In this document: in pieces, positions 32,326 through 42,225 of the stretch | Layout: every line of letters begins with the position of its first letter | Position numbering within the stretch: the first letter of the stretch is position 1 | From: Chitinophagaceae bacterium | GTDB lineage: Bacteria; Bacteroidota; Bacteroidia; Chitinophagales; Chitinophagaceae | Length of the DNA: 52,141 nt | NCBI GenBank assembly: GCA_947452965.1 | Contig: CANGEW010000013.1 | Coordinates: 1-52,141 of the forward strand | Direction of reading: 5' to 3' | Made by a program: the position numbers and the translations under genes | Notes under the pieces: generated by a model | Databases searched by the model: none | Told to the model about the DNA's origin: nothing | Seen by the model: the letters and a program-made list of their open reading frames with translations, nothing else

Positions 32326-32440
32326 TGTGTTTATAATTTATTCAAACCAATATTAAGTAAAAGTAAGCCGATATCTGCAATTCTTTATCATTATCAATAC
32401 AAAGTGTTATGGAATGCTTATGGCTTTAACTCGTTATATT

Positions 32441-32448
32441 TATCTTTG
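32441..32448 (+). promoter_or_regulatory. -7 box of cysS
   Basis: TATCTTTG matches TAnnTTTG exactly, 43 bp before the cysS ATG. The upstream GGCTTTAAC (32422-32430) could hold a weak -33 element. Confidence 0.5.
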
Positions 32449-32491
32449 TATGCGAAACCGCTCTTGCTGTTGAACTATAAATCGTAATCGT

Positions 32492-34000
32492 ATGTCTTTA
32501 TCTATCTATAATTCTTACTCCAGAAAAAAAGAAGTTTTTGCGTCTATCACACCCGGACATGTAGGCATGTATGTGTGCGGACCCACCGTTAGTGGAGAAA
32601 GTCATTTAGGACATGCAAGACCTTACATTAGCTTTGATGTGGTATACAGATTTCTGCAAGCAAAAAACTATAAAGTTCGCTATGTTCGCAATATTACCGA
32701 TGCCGGACATTTTGAAGAAGAAGGCAGAGAAGCAGAAGATAAAGTCAGTACAAAAGCACAGCTCGAAAAATTAGAGCCTATGGAACTGGTACAGAAATAC
32801 ACCAATCTTTTTCATTGGGCTATGAAAGAATTTAATTGTATTGAACCCAGTATTGAACCTACCGCAACCGGACATATTGTTGAACAAATTGTAATGATAG
32901 AAGATATTATTGCAAAAGGATATGCCTATGTAGTAAACGGCTCTGTATATTTTGATGTAAAAAAATATGCAGCACATCACGATTACGGAAAATTAAGCGG
33001 AAGAGTAATTGATGAATTACTCGAAGCTAACAATAGAACTCAGGTGTCAAGAGATTTGGAAGGACAAGACGAAAAAAGAGACGCTGCAGATTTTGCCCTT
33101 TGGAAAGCGGCGCCACCCGAACACATCATGCGCTGGAAAAGTCCATGGGGTGAGGGTTTTCCAGGATGGCACATCGAATGTTCTGCCATGGCTACCAAAT
33201 ACCTGGGAACAAGTTTTGATATTCACGGCGGTGGAATGGATTTACAATTCCCTCACCATGAAAGCGAAATTGCTCAAAGCACTATTTGCAATCATACCAG
33301 TCCGGTGAAATACTGGATGCACAATAATATGATTACGATTAATGGCAGAAAAATGGGGAAAAGCTACAATAATGTAATAAAACTAACGGAATTGTTTAGT
33401 GGCACTCATCCTTTGTTAAGTCAACCCTTTCACCCAATGACGGTAAGATTTTTTATTTTACAAAGTCATTATAGAAGTCCGCTTGATTTTAGTAATGACG
33501 CTTTGATTGCCAGCGAAAAAGCCTTCAAAAGATTGTGGGAAGCTTACGAAAATTTAAAAAAATTAGTGCCGGGGTCTAATGAAAACGCTTCAGATAAAGA
33601 GTTAGATGAAAAAGTAACTCAATGGTTGCATCAGTTTGAAGAATTTATGGATGATGATATTAGCACGCCTAAAGTGATTGCTAATATGTTTGAATTGGCG
33701 CCTGTTATTAATTCAATTAAAGATGGACTCATCAAAATCGATGCCATAAAAGTCAGTACACTTCAATTAATGAAAGAAAGGTTTACAACCTTTTTAGAAA
33801 ATATTTTTGGATTAAAAAGCATAGATGGCGCTACCAATGAAGTATTACAGCCTGTGATGGAACTGCTGTTGGAAATCAGGAAAGAAGCAAAGTCAAAAAA
33901 AGATTTTGCCACTTCCGATAAAATCAGAAACCAGCTAACGGCAATGGGTATAGTGATAAAAGACGAAAAGGATGGCAATACGAGCTGGAATATCGCATAG
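32492..34000 (+). CDS. cysS: Cysteinyl-tRNA synthetase
   Basis: 502 residues. Class I signatures: MYVCGPTVSGESHLGHARPYISFD (HIGH variant HLGH with zinc Cys nearby), WHIECSAMA (zinc Cys), GGGMDLQFPHHESEIAQ, and KMGKSYNN (KMSKS variant KMGKS). The C-terminal DALR-like helical region follows. Charges tRNA-Cys. The downstream glycosylase begins 4 bp after the stop, so they are probably co-transcribed. Confidence 0.97.
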   Translation: MSLSIYNSYSRKKEVFASITPGHVGMYVCGPTVSGESHLGHARPYISFDVVYRFLQAKNYKVRYVRNITDAGHFEEEGREAEDKVSTKAQLEKLEPMELVQKYTNLFHWAMKEFNCIEPSIEPTATGHIVEQIVMIEDIIAKGYAYVVNGSVYFDVKKYAAHHDYGKLSGRVIDELLEANNRTQVSRDLEGQDEKRDAADFALWKAAPPEHIMRWKSPWGEGFPGWHIECSAMATKYLGTSFDIHGGGMDLQFPHHESEIAQSTICNHTSPVKYWMHNNMITINGRKMGKSYNNVIKLTELFSGTHPLLSQPFHPMTVRFFILQSHYRSPLDFSNDALIASEKAFKRLWEAYENLKKLVPGSNENASDKELDEKVTQWLHQFEEFMDDDISTPKVIANMFELAPVINSIKDGLIKIDAIKVSTLQLMKERFTTFLENIFGLKSIDGATNEVLQPVMELLLEIRKEAKSKKDFATSDKIRNQLTAMGIVIKDEKDGNTSWNIA

Positions 34001-34004
34001 ATTT

Positions 34005-34598
34005 ATGGATCACTTAGAACATTTAAGTAAAGACAAAAAACTCTATCGGTATATCAAACACCAAGAGCGCGTTGTGTTGCCATTTGAAAAAAACATCTAC
34101 CTCTATCTTTGTTTTTCCATCATCAGTCAACAGCTAAGCACTAAAGTTGCTAAAGTAATACAGCAGCGTTTCCTTGATTTATACAAAAAGAAAAAACCTT
34201 CGCTCAATGACATCATCACAACACCTTTTGATACACTGAAAGGTATTGGCTTGTCTGATTCCAAAACAAATTACCTGTTGAATGTGTGTATATTTTTTAT
34301 TGAAAATAAACTCACCGATCAAAAGTTATATAAGATGTCCGATGAAGCTTTGATTGATTTACTCACTCAAATTAAAGGAGTAGGCAGGTGGACGGTTGAA
34401 ATGATACTAATGTTTGCGATGCAAAGAGAAGATGTTTTTGCAGCAGATGATTTGGGCATTCAACAAAAAATGTGCGCGATATATGATATAAATGCTGGCA
34501 ATAAAAAGGAAATGAAAATAAAAATGCAAGCCATTGCTCAAAAATGGAGCCCCTATAAAACATATGCCTGCAGGTATTTATGGGGCGCAAAATTGTAA
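34005..34598 (+). CDS. HhH-GPD DNA glycosylase (AlkA/MPG-like)
   Basis: 197 residues from the ATG at 34005; an upstream in-frame start would overlap cysS. The helix-hairpin-helix is IKGVGRWTVEMILMFAM with the catalytic Asp in DVFAADDLGIQQKM, and the N-terminal SIISQQLSTKVAKVIQQRF matches the AlkA family. It removes alkylated bases (3-methyladenine) from DNA. There is no N-terminal AlkA domain, so it is the short bacterial form. Confidence 0.9.
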   Translation: MDHLEHLSKDKKLYRYIKHQERVVLPFEKNIYLYLCFSIISQQLSTKVAKVIQQRFLDLYKKKKPSLNDIITTPFDTLKGIGLSDSKTNYLLNVCIFFIENKLTDQKLYKMSDEALIDLLTQIKGVGRWTVEMILMFAMQREDVFAADDLGIQQKMCAIYDINAGNKKEMKIKMQAIAQKWSPYKTYACRYLWGAKL

Positions 34599-34608
34599 CA
34601 ACCTGTCC

Positions 34609-35082
34609 TTACAAAGAAATAAGAGCAACGATTTTTTCTAAGTACAGTTTATCAACAGCGTCAAAATAATCGATGTGTTCACTGTCTACATCCAACACAC
34701 CTACCACCTCATTGATTTTAAAGATGGGTACCACAATTTCAGATTTTGAAAAACTGCTGCAAGCGATATGGCCCGGAAATTTACTCACATCAGGAACGAT
34801 GATTGTTTTGACTTCGTTCCAAGCCGTGCCGCACACCCCTTTACCCTTTTGAATTCTGGTACAAGCAATAGGTCCCTGAAACGGACCTAACACGAGTTCA
34901 TTTTGGTCAATCCAATAAAAACCAACCCACCACCAGTTAAACTGCATTTTTAAAGCAGCTGAAATGTTTGCCAGATTCGCTACGATATTGGTTTCTCCAT
35001 CAATCAGTGCTTTTATTTGAGGGATTAACGATTGATATTGTGCTTCTTTGTTTCCAGTATGTAGCGATAAGTTTTCTGCCAT
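34609..35082 (-). CDS. msrC: Free methionine-(R)-sulfoxide reductase (GAF domain)
   Basis: 157 residues, a single GAF domain. The three catalytic cysteines of fRMsr are recognisable: GPIACTRIQKGKGVCGTAW, then HIACSSFSKSEIVVPI. WWVGFYWID supplies the ligand-pocket aromatic residues. It reduces free Met-R-sulfoxide, using thioredoxin. The stop of the neighbour recX is 5 bp away. Confidence 0.92.
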   Translation of the reverse strand: MAENLSLHTGNKEAQYQSLIPQIKALIDGETNIVANLANISAALKMQFNWWWVGFYWIDQNELVLGPFQGPIACTRIQKGKGVCGTAWNEVKTIIVPDVSKFPGHIACSSFSKSEIVVPIFKINEVVGVLDVDSEHIDYFDAVDKLYLEKIVALISL

Positions 35083-35087
35083 AAATG

Positions 35088-35558
35088 CTATTCTGCTGTT
35101 TTCATAATTTCGTTGATAATAGAAAGCTCATACCCTTTTTGCAATAAATAATTCTGAATTTTTTTTCTTCTGACAAAGCTATTTTTTTCTTTTGTTAGTT
35201 CTTTTAATTTCCCCTCATATAATTGCGTAGTCTTTGCCAAATAGGCATCTTCGTCAATGTCGGCCAATGCTTTTTTAATACAGTAATCACTAATGCCCTT
35301 TTGCTTTAGCTCATACTTTATTTTTACTTTTCCCCAACTTTTCATTCTGAATTTACCTCCCGCAAAAGCCGTTGCATAGCGCTCTTCGTTTAAATAGTCT
35401 TCCTGAATCAATTGCATAACAATTTCCTCTACCTGATCTTTGTACAAACCAAACCCATATAATTTATCCCTTACTTCCTGATGGCTTCTTTCCTGATAAC
35501 TACAAAAATGAGTTATTTTTTTAAGCGCTTCCTGAATACCAATATTTAAAATTGCCAT
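35088..35558 (-). CDS. recX: Regulatory protein RecX
   Basis: 156 residues from the ATG at 35558 (MAILNIGIQEALKKI); an in-frame ATG at 35657 adds an unrelated 33-residue segment. Three helical repeats are seen: CSYQERSHQEVRDKLYGFG, YLNEERYATAFAGGKFRMKSWG, and KKIQNYLLQKGYE. RecX inhibits RecA filaments. recA is 2 kb away on the other strand with dnaN between, not the common recA-recX operon. Confidence 0.9.
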   Translation of the reverse strand: MAILNIGIQEALKKITHFCSYQERSHQEVRDKLYGFGLYKDQVEEIVMQLIQEDYLNEERYATAFAGGKFRMKSWGKVKIKYELKQKGISDYCIKKALADIDEDAYLAKTTQLYEGKLKELTKEKNSFVRRKKIQNYLLQKGYELSIINEIMKTAE

Positions 35559-35747
35559 GAAATGTGAATAATTGTGTACATTGAATGTTGAAATTAGGTA
35601 TAAATATCTTGGTTTCATTACTGCCAATCTTATTATCTTTGGCCTCAAAATTATCATTGCCAGTAAAAGCCTTTTCCATGATTATCCTATCAATTAGGAA
35701 TCATAACATAGGCTACAGCCAGTGACAAAAACATAAAATTAATATAA

Positions 35748-36863
35748 ATGAAATTCATTGTTTCCTCTTCTGCACTTCTTAAGCAATTGCAACAAATCAG
35801 TGGTGTAATCAATACCAATACGGTATTGCCTATTTTGGAAGATTTTTTGTTTGAAATCGAAAAAAACAAACTAACCGTTGTGGCTACGGATTTGGAAACC
35901 GTAATGAAAATACACATGGAAATTGAAGCAAAAGATAGCGGAAGGGTTTGTATTCCGGCAAAACTATTGATTGACTCTTTAAAAAATATCGCCGAGCAAC
36001 CGCTTACATTTAATGTAGATAAAAGCTATGGCATTGAAATTACCAGCGATAATGGTAAGTATAAATTAATGGGAGAAAATCCAGATAATTTTCCTCGTGA
36101 GCCTAAGGCAGATGAAGCTACCAGTTTTACAGCCATGTCAAGCGCTTTGGTTACCGCTATCAATAAAACCATTTTTGCTGTGAGTAGCGATGATCTTCGT
36201 CCGGCTATGACAGGAGTATATTTTGAGTTGGATAAAAAAGGAATCACCTTTGTAGCCACTGATGCGCACAGATTGGTAAGATATACTAGAAAAGATGTGA
36301 AGTGTCCGCAAAAAGATTCATTCATTGTCCCTAAAAAACCATTAACCTTATTAAAGGGGGCATTGCCAGACAACGAAGACGAACTAACCATTTCTTATAA
36401 TAGCAATCATTTGTTTATTACACATGGGGAAACAGAATTGATTTGTCGTTTGATAGATGCAAGGTTCCCCGATTACAAGGTGGTTATTCCTTCGGATAAT
36501 CCATATAAAATGGTCGTTAATAAAAATGATTTTCAAAATGCATTACGAAGAGTAAGTGTGTTTAGTAATAAAAGTACTTATCAAATTGCTTTATCCATTA
36601 GTGGCAATCACTTACAACTAACTTCACAAGATGTTGATTTTAGCAACGAAGGAAATGAACGTATGGCTTGTCATTATGATGGTGAAGATCTTCAAATTGC
36701 TTTTAATGCAAAATTCTTGATAGAAATGCTTGGTGGGGCAGATACTTCAGATATTGTTATGGAGTTAAGCAGCTCTACAAAAGCGGGTTTAATAAAGCCA
36801 AACGAACAAGCAGAAGACGAAGATTTATTAATGTTAGTGATGCCTTTGATGTTAAATAACTAA
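35748..36863 (+). CDS. dnaN: DNA polymerase III beta sliding clamp
   Basis: 371 residues, typical length. Three clamp domains: MKFIVSSSALLKQLQQISGVI, PILEDFLFEIEKN, then SDDLRPAMTGVYFELDKKG, VATDAHRLVRY, and the C-terminal LVMPLML. It encircles DNA and tethers replication proteins. It is a stand-alone transcript with a strong terminator at 36887-36912. Confidence 0.97.
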   Translation: MKFIVSSSALLKQLQQISGVINTNTVLPILEDFLFEIEKNKLTVVATDLETVMKIHMEIEAKDSGRVCIPAKLLIDSLKNIAEQPLTFNVDKSYGIEITSDNGKYKLMGENPDNFPREPKADEATSFTAMSSALVTAINKTIFAVSSDDLRPAMTGVYFELDKKGITFVATDAHRLVRYTRKDVKCPQKDSFIVPKKPLTLLKGALPDNEDELTISYNSNHLFITHGETELICRLIDARFPDYKVVIPSDNPYKMVVNKNDFQNALRRVSVFSNKSTYQIALSISGNHLQLTSQDVDFSNEGNERMACHYDGEDLQIAFNAKFLIEMLGGADTSDIVMELSSSTKAGLIKPNEQAEDEDLLMLVMPLMLNN

Positions 36864-36886
36864 TTGAGCAAAAACCATATTTACAC

Positions 36887-36912
36887 AACGCCTCTATATG
36901 AGGCGTTTTTTA
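36887..36912 (+). terminator. Rho-independent terminator of dnaN
   Basis: AACGCCTC (36887-36894), 5-nt loop TATAT, GAGGCGTT (36900-36907), then a T run. Confidence 0.9.
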
Positions 36913-37051
36913 TTGTAAGACATATGTTTAGTGAACTTATCGATTAAAAAAGTGTTTTTACTCAAAATAGGGCTGTTTTATTCTTTTCATATCCTGTATA
37001 AAAAAATTAGCAAAAAAATACTAAATTAATTAGTTTTATAAAAAATCTCCT

Positions 37052-37059
37052 TATCTTTG
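37052..37059 (+). promoter_or_regulatory. -7 box of recA
   Basis: TATCTTTG matches TAnnTTTG exactly and lies 53 bp before the recA ATG. I see no LexA-type palindrome in the 36913-37112 region, though I cannot exclude a divergent operator. Confidence 0.5.
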
Positions 37060-37112
37060 TACTCGCTTAGATATTTAGATACTTATTAGATACATCACTT
37101 AAAACCAAAAAC

Positions 37113-38111
37113 ATGAGCAACACAGAAAAATTAAAAGCGCTGAAATTAACGATGGACAAAATTGATAAGGACTTTGGAAAAGGTTCTGTCATGATGATGA
37201 ACGAAAAAACACATATTGAACAAGAAGTCATTTCTACCGGATCTATCGGATTAGATGTGGCGCTTGGCATTGGTGGTTTACCGAAAGGTCGTATTGTTGA
37301 AATATACGGTCCAGAATCTTCAGGGAAAACAACCTTAGCAACACATGTAATCGCAGAGGCACAAAAAAGAGGCGGCATTTGTGCATTCATCGATGCAGAG
37401 CACGCTTTTGATAGTAGTTATGCTCAAAAATTAGGTGTTGATATTGATAGTTTATTAATTTCTCAGCCTGATTATGGAGAACAGGCTTTAGAAATTGCTG
37501 ATAGATTAATTCTTTCCGGTGCATTGGATGTGGTAGTGATTGACTCTGTTGCCGCATTGGTTCCTAAAGGAGAATTAGAGGGCGAAATGGGTGATAGCAA
37601 AATGGGTCTTCATGCTAGATTAATGAGTCAAGCATTAAGAAAACTAACGGCTACTATTTCTAAAACAAATAGTTGTTGCATCTTCATCAACCAGTTAAGA
37701 GAAAAAATCGGAGTTATGTTCGGTAATCCCGAAACAACTACAGGAGGAAACGCATTAAAGTTTTACGCATCTGTAAGATTGGATATTCGCAGAATGGCGC
37801 AAATTAAAGATGGCGACGAAGTTGTTGGCAATCACATCAAAGTGAAAGTAGTGAAAAACAAAGTTGCTCCACCTTTCCGTCAAGCAGAATTTGATATCAT
37901 TTATGGTGAAGGGATTTCTAAAGTAGGTGAAATTATTGATATGGGTGTGGAGTTAGGTATCGTTCAAAAAAGTGGAAGTTGGTTCAGCTACAATAATGAT
38001 AAAATGGGTCAGGGACGCGAGTCGGTTAAACAATTGCTCGTTGATAATCCCGAAATGGCAAACGAAATTGAAGGAAAAATCAGAGAAAAAATTAAAGAAA
38101 TGCAAGCATAG
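37113..38111 (+). CDS. recA: Recombinase RecA
   Basis: 332 residues. GPESSGKTT (Walker A), [36 protein letters not shown] (the L2/allosteric Gln region) and the core are all intact. It lacks a long acidic C-terminal tail. It mediates strand exchange and co-protease activity. It starts 250 bp after dnaN, with its own promoter. A 12-bp perfect hairpin follows. Confidence 0.98.
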   Translation: MSNTEKLKALKLTMDKIDKDFGKGSVMMMNEKTHIEQEVISTGSIGLDVALGIGGLPKGRIVEIYGPESSGKTTLATHVIAEAQKRGGICAFIDAEHAFDSSYAQKLGVDIDSLLISQPDYGEQALEIADRLILSGALDVVVIDSVAALVPKGELEGEMGDSKMGLHARLMSQALRKLTATISKTNSCCIFINQLREKIGVMFGNPETTTGGNALKFYASVRLDIRRMAQIKDGDEVVGNHIKVKVVKNKVAPPFRQAEFDIIYGEGISKVGEIIDMGVELGIVQKSGSWFSYNNDKMGQGRESVKQLLVDNPEMANEIEGKIREKIKEMQA

Positions 38112-38147
38112 TTGCTAAAAGGTTTGGTTTGGGTTAGTAAATAAGCA

Positions 38148-38175
38148 GAGGCGATATCAAAAATGATATCGCCTC
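38148..38175. terminator. Perfect hairpin behind recA
   Basis: GAGGCGATATCA at 38148-38159 with its complement at 38164-38175 (12 bp, 4-nt A loop). No long T run follows, so it may be a weak terminator or mRNA-stabilising structure. Confidence 0.65.
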
Positions 38176-38262
38176 TTGTATGTTATAAATTTCGCTATAG
38201 TTTTCTTTAAAAAATATTTCAGCAATTAGAATTACTGATTTTTCAACCCACTAAACCAAAAC

Positions 38263-38670
38263 CTATGCCGAAGCTTCTCTCTCTTCTTCTAAATCTTTCA
38301 AATGCAATTTTAATGCATTCACCGAAATGCTTATTTCCCAAAATGAAATACCTAACGATACCAATAAAGCAAGAATACTAAAAGCAAAAAGATAAATACC
38401 TAATTGATGCATTTCTAAAAATAGAACTAGCATTGCCAATACAGATAAAAACAAACATAACACACCCATTAACTGCATCGCTCTAATTAAATTCAATCTC
38501 AAATTAAGATTTTGAATCTCTAATAAAATGTTTTTGTTTTCTTCTGATTTGTACGATTTCTTTAGCGCTCTTATTAATTGTGCAATGGTTAAAAATCGAT
38601 TCGTATAAGCCAATAAAATAAGTGTAGTGGCAGAAAAAAGCAACGCCGGTGTTTCAATGTTTAATTTCAT
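38263..38670 (-). CDS. DUF2721 membrane protein
   Basis: 135 residues with three hydrophobic segments: an N-terminal one (ALLFSATTLILLAY), and two in the second half (LMGVLCLFLSVLAMLVLFL, YLFAFSILALLVSLGISFW). The AYTNRFLTIAQLIR region and EIxISVNALKLHL end match DUF2721. It is an inner membrane protein of unknown function, standing between recA and a divergent secreted protein. Confidence 0.85.
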   Translation of the reverse strand: MKLNIETPALLFSATTLILLAYTNRFLTIAQLIRALKKSYKSEENKNILLEIQNLNLRLNLIRAMQLMGVLCLFLSVLAMLVLFLEMHQLGIYLFAFSILALLVSLGISFWEISISVNALKLHLKDLEEEREASA

Positions 38671-38811
38671 TTTTGAGAATTGAAGTAACGATATGTTGAA
38701 GAAAATACTACTCTACAAATATCATTATAAACGACTAATAACCCTACATATATTCAATTTCTATTTATACCTGTTTCGGTAACGATTTCGTAAATAATAA
38801 TAAGGTAATCA

Positions 38812-38819
38812 TAATTTTG
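38812..38819 (+). promoter_or_regulatory. -7 box of the pectate-lyase-like gene
   Basis: TAATTTTG matches TAnnTTTG exactly, 33 bp before the ATG at 38852. The -33 element is not clear. Confidence 0.45.
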
Positions 38820-38851
38820 GCGAATTTTATATAACAAAACGATTGCTCTTT

Positions 38852-40771
38852 ATGAAATATATACTTTTAGTTGGATTGTACGCTGCAATATTGTGTATGC
38901 ATACCAACGCGCAGCAGATTGCATTTCCGGGTGCCGAAGGTTTTGGTAAATACGCCACTGGGGGCAGAGGCGGACAAGTTGTAACTGTTACAAATCTTAA
39001 CGACAATGGACAAGGTAGCTTACGCTGGGCGCTTAGTCAATATATTGATACGATTAATGTTTACAAAGATTCTGCCAATCCGAATTTCCCCATCACAATT
39101 TATCAACCCTTAACCGTTGTGTTTGCTGTTTCAGGAATTATCACCTTAAAATCAGATTTGAAAATAAACAGAGATAACCTTACCATTGCCGGTCAAACGG
39201 CTCCTTGTGATGGTATCTGTATTGCCGGCAGATCTGTTCTGTTGAATGGCGCTACAACCAATCAGTTGTTTTACTGGGGACCCAGAAGAAAAAATGTAAT
39301 TGTACGTTATATGCGTTTTAGACCAGGAGTACCGCTTGATACAAATGGTATTCCTACTTCAACATTTGTTACGTATGGTTTAGACGTTGAGAATTACGAA
39401 AATGTAATTATTGATCACTGTTCTATCAGTTGGGCAAATGAAGAATGTTTGGCCATTTACGACAACAAAAATACCACCGTTCAGTGGTGTATCGTAAGCG
39501 AAGGACTCTACAATGCGTATCATCCAAAAGGAATTCGTGCATATGGCGGCGTTTGGGGAGGTCAGTTTTCAACCTATCATCACAATTTACTGGCTCATCA
39601 AAACAGCAGAACGCCTCGTTTTAATGGGGCACGAGCTCATGACACTACGGCATTGGTTGATTATAGAAACAACGTTAACTATAATTGGGTTACTTCCAGT
39701 GCTACTTACGGCGGTGATGTAGAAATTAACGGAGGTATGGCTCGTTTAAATGAAATCAATAATTATTACAAACCCGGACCCGCAACCTCAAGCACACATA
39801 AACTCATGCGTCCCGATTACTCTGCAAATGCAACAGGCGTTGGAAGATTTCATGTAGAAGGCAATATCATTGATGGAAATATACCTCGTACTACCGATAA
39901 TTGGCTGGCTGTAGATTTTTCATATATCCCTCTTGTAAGCAGAGACTCATCCAGATCTGATACACTTTTTTCAATTTCACAGCCCATCAATTTACAGACG
40001 GCACAAAATGCGTACGATACGGTGCTTCAAACAGTAGGTGCCATTTTACCAAGACGAGATTCAGTTGATTTGCGAATTGTAAATGAAACAAAAAACAGAA
40101 CAACGAGTGGCACTGGATCTTCGGCCAAGCCGGGTATTATTGATTCGCCATCAGCAGTAGGAGGTTGGCCTTTATTTAATAATTGCAACAGTAACACTGA
40201 TACCGATCATGATGGAATGCCAGATGAGTGGGAAATTGAACATAATTTAAATCCTAATTTTTCACAAGATAGAAACCAGGTTGACAGTAATGGATACACG
40301 ATGCTTGAAAATTACTTAAATAATATAACCGCTCCTTTATCTGTACAAAAAGTTTGTCCGGGTAACGGAAGCTTTTCTTTATCAACTGATGTCAAAGGCG
40401 CAAGCTATCAATGGGAAGAAAATACAGGTACTAGTTTTACAGCATTAAGCAATCAAACCGATTCTGTATTATCACTTCAATTACAAAGTTCATCTTACGG
40501 CAATCAATATCGTTGTAGAGTGAATGGTGTTGGATACAGCACTGTTTTTAAAATTAAATTCGAAAGTGTTTGGACCGGTGCTGTCGATAGCGCCTGGGAA
40601 AATCCTGCCAACTGGAATTGTAATCAAATTCCAGATATGTATACCGACGCAATCATTCCTGCCGGAATTGTAATAATCAGTAGTAATGCAGTATGCAGAA
40701 GTATTAGACTTAATGCAGCCGAAGCAAGTGTAAATGTAAATGCTGGATATAGATTAGAGGTGATGCATTAA
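38852..40771 (+). CDS. Secreted pectate-lyase-like (PL1) protein
   Basis: 639 residues from the ATG at 38852 (MKYILLVGLYAAILCMHTNAQQ, signal peptide); an upstream TTG at 38843 is less likely. The mature protein opens IAFPGAEGFGKYATGGRGGQ, as PL1 enzymes of Bacteroidota do, followed by a parallel beta-helix region (VIIDHCSISWANEECLAIYDN, HKGI..) to about residue 430. Then DTDHDGMPDEWEIEHNLN, a thrombospondin-type-3-like calcium loop, and Ig-like domains. Probably a surface or extracellular polysaccharide lyase. No T9SS CTD is obvious. Confidence 0.85.
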   Translation: MKYILLVGLYAAILCMHTNAQQIAFPGAEGFGKYATGGRGGQVVTVTNLNDNGQGSLRWALSQYIDTINVYKDSANPNFPITIYQPLTVVFAVSGIITLKSDLKINRDNLTIAGQTAPCDGICIAGRSVLLNGATTNQLFYWGPRRKNVIVRYMRFRPGVPLDTNGIPTSTFVTYGLDVENYENVIIDHCSISWANEECLAIYDNKNTTVQWCIVSEGLYNAYHPKGIRAYGGVWGGQFSTYHHNLLAHQNSRTPRFNGARAHDTTALVDYRNNVNYNWVTSSATYGGDVEINGGMARLNEINNYYKPGPATSSTHKLMRPDYSANATGVGRFHVEGNIIDGNIPRTTDNWLAVDFSYIPLVSRDSSRSDTLFSISQPINLQTAQNAYDTVLQTVGAILPRRDSVDLRIVNETKNRTTSGTGSSAKPGIIDSPSAVGGWPLFNNCNSNTDTDHDGMPDEWEIEHNLNPNFSQDRNQVDSNGYTMLENYLNNITAPLSVQKVCPGNGSFSLSTDVKGASYQWEENTGTSFTALSNQTDSVLSLQLQSSSYGNQYRCRVNGVGYSTVFKIKFESVWTGAVDSAWENPANWNCNQIPDMYTDAIIPAGIVIISSNAVCRSIRLNAAEASVNVNAGYRLEVMH

Positions 40772-40789
40772 TTAAACAAGTAGTATCAA

Positions 40790-41446
40790 ATGAAAAATGT
40801 AATAATTGCCGGTGCTAGCGGGATGATTGGAAAACTAATCTTGGAATGGTGCTTACAAGATAGTCGTGTACAAAAAGTTACCTCAATAGTTAGAAGAAGC
40901 TCAGGAATTGAACATAATAAACTTATTGAGGTTGTTCATAAAGATTTTATGGATTATTGTGCTATTGAAGATAGTTTCAAAAATCAAGACCTTTGCTTTT
41001 ATTGCATTGGCGTATACACAGGCGCCGTACCTACTGAGGAGTTTAAAAAAATTACTGTTGATTATACTCGTGTTTTTGCAGAAACACTTAAGAGTAATTC
41101 ACCTGGAGCTGGTTTTTGTTTTTTAAGCGGCCAAGGCGCCGACTTGAATGAAAAAAGCAAGATTCTTTTTGCAAGAGAAAAAGGAATTGCAGAAAATATT
41201 CTAATCGATACAAAATTTGATGCCTTACATATTTTCAGGCCGGGATATATTTACCCAAGCGTGAAAAGAAAAGAACCGAATCTAATGTACCGCTTACTAA
41301 GAATATTATACAAATCTCTTTCTTTTGTATATCCAAATATTGGGACCACATCCAATCATTTGGCAAAAACCATGTTCCTTGTTGGGCTATCCAACAACAA
41401 AAAAATGATTTTTGAAAATGAAGATATAAGAAAATTTGTATGTTGA
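40790..41446 (+). CDS. NAD(P)-binding Rossmann oxidoreductase
   Basis: 218 residues. N-terminal dinucleotide motif MKNVIIAGASGMIGKLILEW (GxSGxxG), then FCFLSGQGAD and RPGYIYPS. This is an atypical short-chain/NmrA-like fold, close to the HTATIP2-type group. The substrate is unknown. It follows the lyase by 18 bp and ends 3 bp from the convergent pyrH stop. Confidence 0.85.
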   Translation: MKNVIIAGASGMIGKLILEWCLQDSRVQKVTSIVRRSSGIEHNKLIEVVHKDFMDYCAIEDSFKNQDLCFYCIGVYTGAVPTEEFKKITVDYTRVFAETLKSNSPGAGFCFLSGQGADLNEKSKILFAREKGIAENILIDTKFDALHIFRPGYIYPSVKRKEPNLMYRLLRILYKSLSFVYPNIGTTSNHLAKTMFLVGLSNNKKMIFENEDIRKFVC

Positions 41447-41449
41447 AAA

Positions 41450-42160
41450 TTAGCTTACAAGTGTTCCTACTTTTTCTCCGGTAACTACGCGCATTAAATT
41501 TCCCGGTTGATTCATATCAAATACAATGATAGGTAAATTGTTTTCCATGCATAATGTGAAAGCCGTCATGTCCATAACACTTAGCTTTTGAGAAATACAA
41601 TCTGAGAAAGAAATTTTATCATACTTTTTTGCAGTTGGGTCTTTTTCAGGATCGGCAGAATAGATACCGTCTACTCTTGTACCTTTTAAAATAACATCTG
41701 CTTTTATTTCAATGGCTCTTAATGATCCTGCTGTATCTGTTGTAAAATAAGGATTACCGGTACCTGCGCCGAAAATAACCACTCTTCCTTTTTCTAAATG
41801 TCTCATAGCTCTTCTTCGTATGTACGGTTCCGCTATTTGCTCCATTTTTATAGCACTTTGTAAGCGTGTATATACACCCGCTTTTTCTAAGCCGCTTTGT
41901 ACTGCCATTCCATTGATTACAGTTGCCAACATACCCATATAATCACCTTGAGCCCTTTCAATTCCCGTTTCAGCTTCATTCATTCCACGATAAATATTAC
42001 CTCCGCCAATTACTAAAGCAACTTGAACACCCATTTCAGTTATTTGCTTGATATCTTTTGCATATTGGGCAATTACAGCAGAGTCAAGTCCGAAGTTTTT
42101 ATCGCCCATTAAAGACTCTCCAGAAAGTTTTAATAGAATTCTTTTGTATTTAGGTAACAT
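41450..42160 (-). CDS. pyrH: UMP kinase
   Basis: 236 residues. The amino-acid kinase fold is clear: [48 protein letters not shown], and the [16 protein letters not shown] uridine region. It phosphorylates UMP to UDP. It is the last gene of the rplM-rpsI-rpsB-tsf-pyrH group, but a terminator at 42188-42215 lies in front of it. Confidence 0.97.
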   Translation of the reverse strand: MLPKYKRILLKLSGESLMGDKNFGLDSAVIAQYAKDIKQITEMGVQVALVIGGGNIYRGMNEAETGIERAQGDYMGMLATVINGMAVQSGLEKAGVYTRLQSAIKMEQIAEPYIRRRAMRHLEKGRVVIFGAGTGNPYFTTDTAGSLRAIEIKADVILKGTRVDGIYSADPEKDPTAKKYDKISFSDCISQKLSVMDMTAFTLCMENNLPIIVFDMNQPGNLMRVVTGEKVGTLVS

Positions 42161-42187
42161 GGTGTTGATGTTTTATTAAGCAATATG

Positions 42188-42215
42188 CAAAAAAAACCCG
42201 GTTAAAAAAACCGGG
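42188..42215 (-). terminator. Terminator between tsf and pyrH
   Basis: Reverse strand: CCCGGTT (42215-42209), loop of five T, AACCGGG (42203-42197), then an eight-T run. It would end the ribosomal operon after tsf, so pyrH is attenuated or has its own promoter. Confidence 0.85.
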
Positions 42216-42225
42216 CTGAAATAAT

